From Bacillota bacterium (GTDB lineage: Bacteria; Bacillota; Clostridia; Lachnospirales; Lachnospiraceae), in assembly GCA_023428885.1 (NCBI GenBank), contig JAEYWQ010000190.1, forward strand, positions 1-7,434: a DNA stretch of 7,434 nucleotides, given 5' to 3'. Below, piece by piece: positions 6,090 to 7,434 of the stretch (position 1 is the stretch's first letter; the number at the start of each line of letters is the position of its first letter). A program made the position numbers and the translations under genes. The notes beneath the pieces were generated by a model. The model saw nothing but the letters and a program-made list of their open reading frames with translations, was not told where the DNA came from and searched no databases.

Positions 6090-6096
6090 GTATACC

Positions 6097-7434
6097 ATGA
6101 AACGTAATAAAAATACTGTATCTGAATTGAGTATACAAAAACGCCAAGAGTTTATTCAGAATAAGAAGGTTCAGATTCTTAGTTTAATTATTGTAATTTG
6201 CTGTGTTAGCTATAGCTTAGCACTATCTAAGGGGGAACAACTTGCTTCTCTTTTTTTAAACTATGGACGGATGTTAACCACAGAACAAGAAAGTAATCTA
6301 GACAATCAAGAAGATCCATTAAATCAAGATCTGCTACCAGAGACCAAAGCTGATACAAAAGAAAATCTAACCTTATACGCCCTTTGTGCATGCTTAATGG
6401 ATGCTTCGAATGGGCGTGTTTTATATGATAAGGATGCTTACAAAGAGGTGCCCATGGCAAGCACAACTAAGATCATGACTTTAATCGTGACCTTAGAGAA
6501 TGCGAATTTGGATGATGTAGTCACAGTGTCAGCGAATGCCGCAAAACAACCACCTGTACAATTAAATATCAGGAATGGTGAAAAGTATATTCTTCGTGAT
6601 CTATTATATTCGCTTATGTTAGAAAGTCATAATGACACTGCTGTAGCAATTGCTGAGCATGTGGGAGGCAGCGTAGAAGAGTTTTGTAACATGATGACTG
6701 CAAAAGCTAAGGAAATAGGAGCTAATAATACGTCCTTTAAAACACCGAATGGTCTAGACGAAGAAGGACATTATACTACCGCCCGAGATTTATCCTTAAT
6801 AGGAAGTTATGCGATCAAAAATAGAGAATTTTGCAGAATTGTCAAAACACAGACCTACCAATTTAATGAGCTGTCTGGAAAACGATCATTTACTGTGAAT
6901 AACAAAGATCGCTTTTTATATATGATGGAGGGAGCAATTGGAATAAAAACAGGTTTTACTGGAAAAGCGGGCTTTTGCTTTGTTGGAGCAATTAAGATTG
7001 ACGGTAAGACCTTTGTCAGTGCTGTTCTAGGTTCTGGATGGCCACCACATAAAGAATATAAATGGTCAGATACAAAGAAATTAATGAAGTATGGTTTGAA
7101 CAATTATCAATTAGACTATCTGATGAATCATATGAATCAAGAGTCAGTTCCTAATCCACCAGATAAAGTTGCCGTACTTAACGGTAAAGAAAATGAAGTA
7201 GCAGTTACCCTCCAAGAAGATATTAGCAAAGAAAAGCTGTTGCTTTCAGAAGAAGAGAATGTATCCACCGCATTGATGTTAAATGATTACATAGAAGCTC
7301 CAGTCACATCAGGAATCATGGTGGGAGCGCTGAATTATTATATCGATGATATGTTATATCGCTCCATCCCAATTGTGACGAAAGAGGAAGTGGAAGAGGT
7401 TGATTTTGGCTTCATCTTTCAAAAGGTGTTAGAT
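6097..7434 (+). CDS. D-alanyl-D-alanine carboxypeptidase, S11 family (3' end outside window)
   Basis: The frame is open from ATG 6097 to the right edge (446 residues, no stop). The enzyme removes the terminal D-alanine from peptidoglycan stem peptides and so limits cross-linking. All three penicillin-binding motifs are present: STTK (S122 nucleophile, K125), SHN (177-179) and KTG (284-286) within GIKTGFTGKAGF. Residues 25-47 are a hydrophobic signal or anchor behind a basic N-terminus, placing the enzyme outside the membrane. A polar linker (about 60-88) leads to the catalytic domain (about 90-335). The region beyond about 355 fits the C-terminal beta domain of the family, with a possible hydrophobic tail off the window. 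ATG 6097 has TAAGGG six bases upstream. Position near scpAB and the sigma-E-like promoter favour a dacB-type spore-cortex enzyme. dacF or a vegetative role remains possible, so I give no symbol. Confidence 0.93.
   Translation, partial: MKRNKNTVSELSIQKRQEFIQNKKVQILSLIIVICCVSYSLALSKGEQLASLFLNYGRMLTTEQESNLDNQEDPLNQDLLPETKADTKENLTLYALCACLMDASNGRVLYDKDAYKEVPMASTTKIMTLIVTLENANLDDVVTVSANAAKQPPVQLNIRNGEKYILRDLLYSLMLESHNDTAVAIAEHVGGSVEEFCNMMTAKAKEIGANNTSFKTPNGLDEEGHYTTARDLSLIGSYAIKNREFCRIVKTQTYQFNELSGKRSFTVNNKDRFLYMMEGAIGIKTGFTGKAGFCFVGAIKIDGKTFVSAVLGSGWPPHKEYKWSDTKKLMKYGLNNYQLDYLMNHMNQESVPNPPDKVAVLNGKENEVAVTLQEDISKEKLLLSEEENVSTALMLNDYIEAPVTSGIMVGALNYYIDDMLYRSIPIVTKEEVEEVDFGFIFQKVLD

Noticed and set aside
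6227..7103. Two minus-strand open frames (6227-6466 and 6855-7103)
   Set aside because: Both are antisense to the carboxypeptidase coding sequence, which is open throughout and has all catalytic motifs.

Overview
The window is low-GC, densely coding DNA with every gene on the + strand. It suggests an anaerobic, spore-forming Firmicute of the Clostridia, most likely Lachnospiraceae. The pointers are AT-rich codon use, strong AGGAG-type ribosome binding sites, adjacent scpA and scpB, a zinc-ribbon/Thr-Pro-linker surface protein of a style common in Lachnospiraceae, and an S11 D-Ala-D-Ala carboxypeptidase close to scpAB. The genus is not proven.

Layout. Positions 1-383 hold the C-terminal end of a calcineurin-like metallophosphoesterase that starts before the window. 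Positions 401-1021 encode a small membrane protein of the site-2-protease (M50) type whose HExxH motif has become HEVPK, so it is probably a pseudo-protease. scpA (1107-1886) and scpB (1948-2517) encode the two non-SMC subunits of the SMC-ScpAB chromosome condensin. scpB is followed by a very strong intrinsic terminator (23-bp gapless stem). This sits inside a larger imperfect inverted repeat built of 15-bp units, and next to it lies a short fossil of nadC (2685-2765).

The second half begins with a candidate sigma-A promoter (2883-2910). It is followed by a 632-residue single-pass membrane protein (2947-4845) with a cytoplasmic N-terminal zinc ribbon, two sets of in-frame tandem repeats, a transmembrane helix, a Thr/Pro linker and an extracellular leucine-rich-repeat domain. 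A hairpin precedes a second, complete membrane-anchored metallophosphoesterase (4922-5989). The window ends inside a D-alanyl-D-alanine carboxypeptidase gene (6097 to the right edge) with SxxK, SxN and KTG motifs. Its upstream region resembles a promoter of the mother-cell sporulation factor sigma-E.

How the genes relate. In Bacillus subtilis scpA-scpB lie just upstream of dacB-spmA-spmB, a spore-cortex group. This window looks like that arrangement with the LRR protein, a phosphoesterase and the terminator/nadC-remnant segment between scpB and the carboxypeptidase gene. No mobile-element genes, CRISPR array, tRNA or rRNA were seen. The points most worth following up are the degenerate site-2 protease, the nadC fossil with its repeat-built terminator, the LRR membrane protein and the sigma-E-like promoter.
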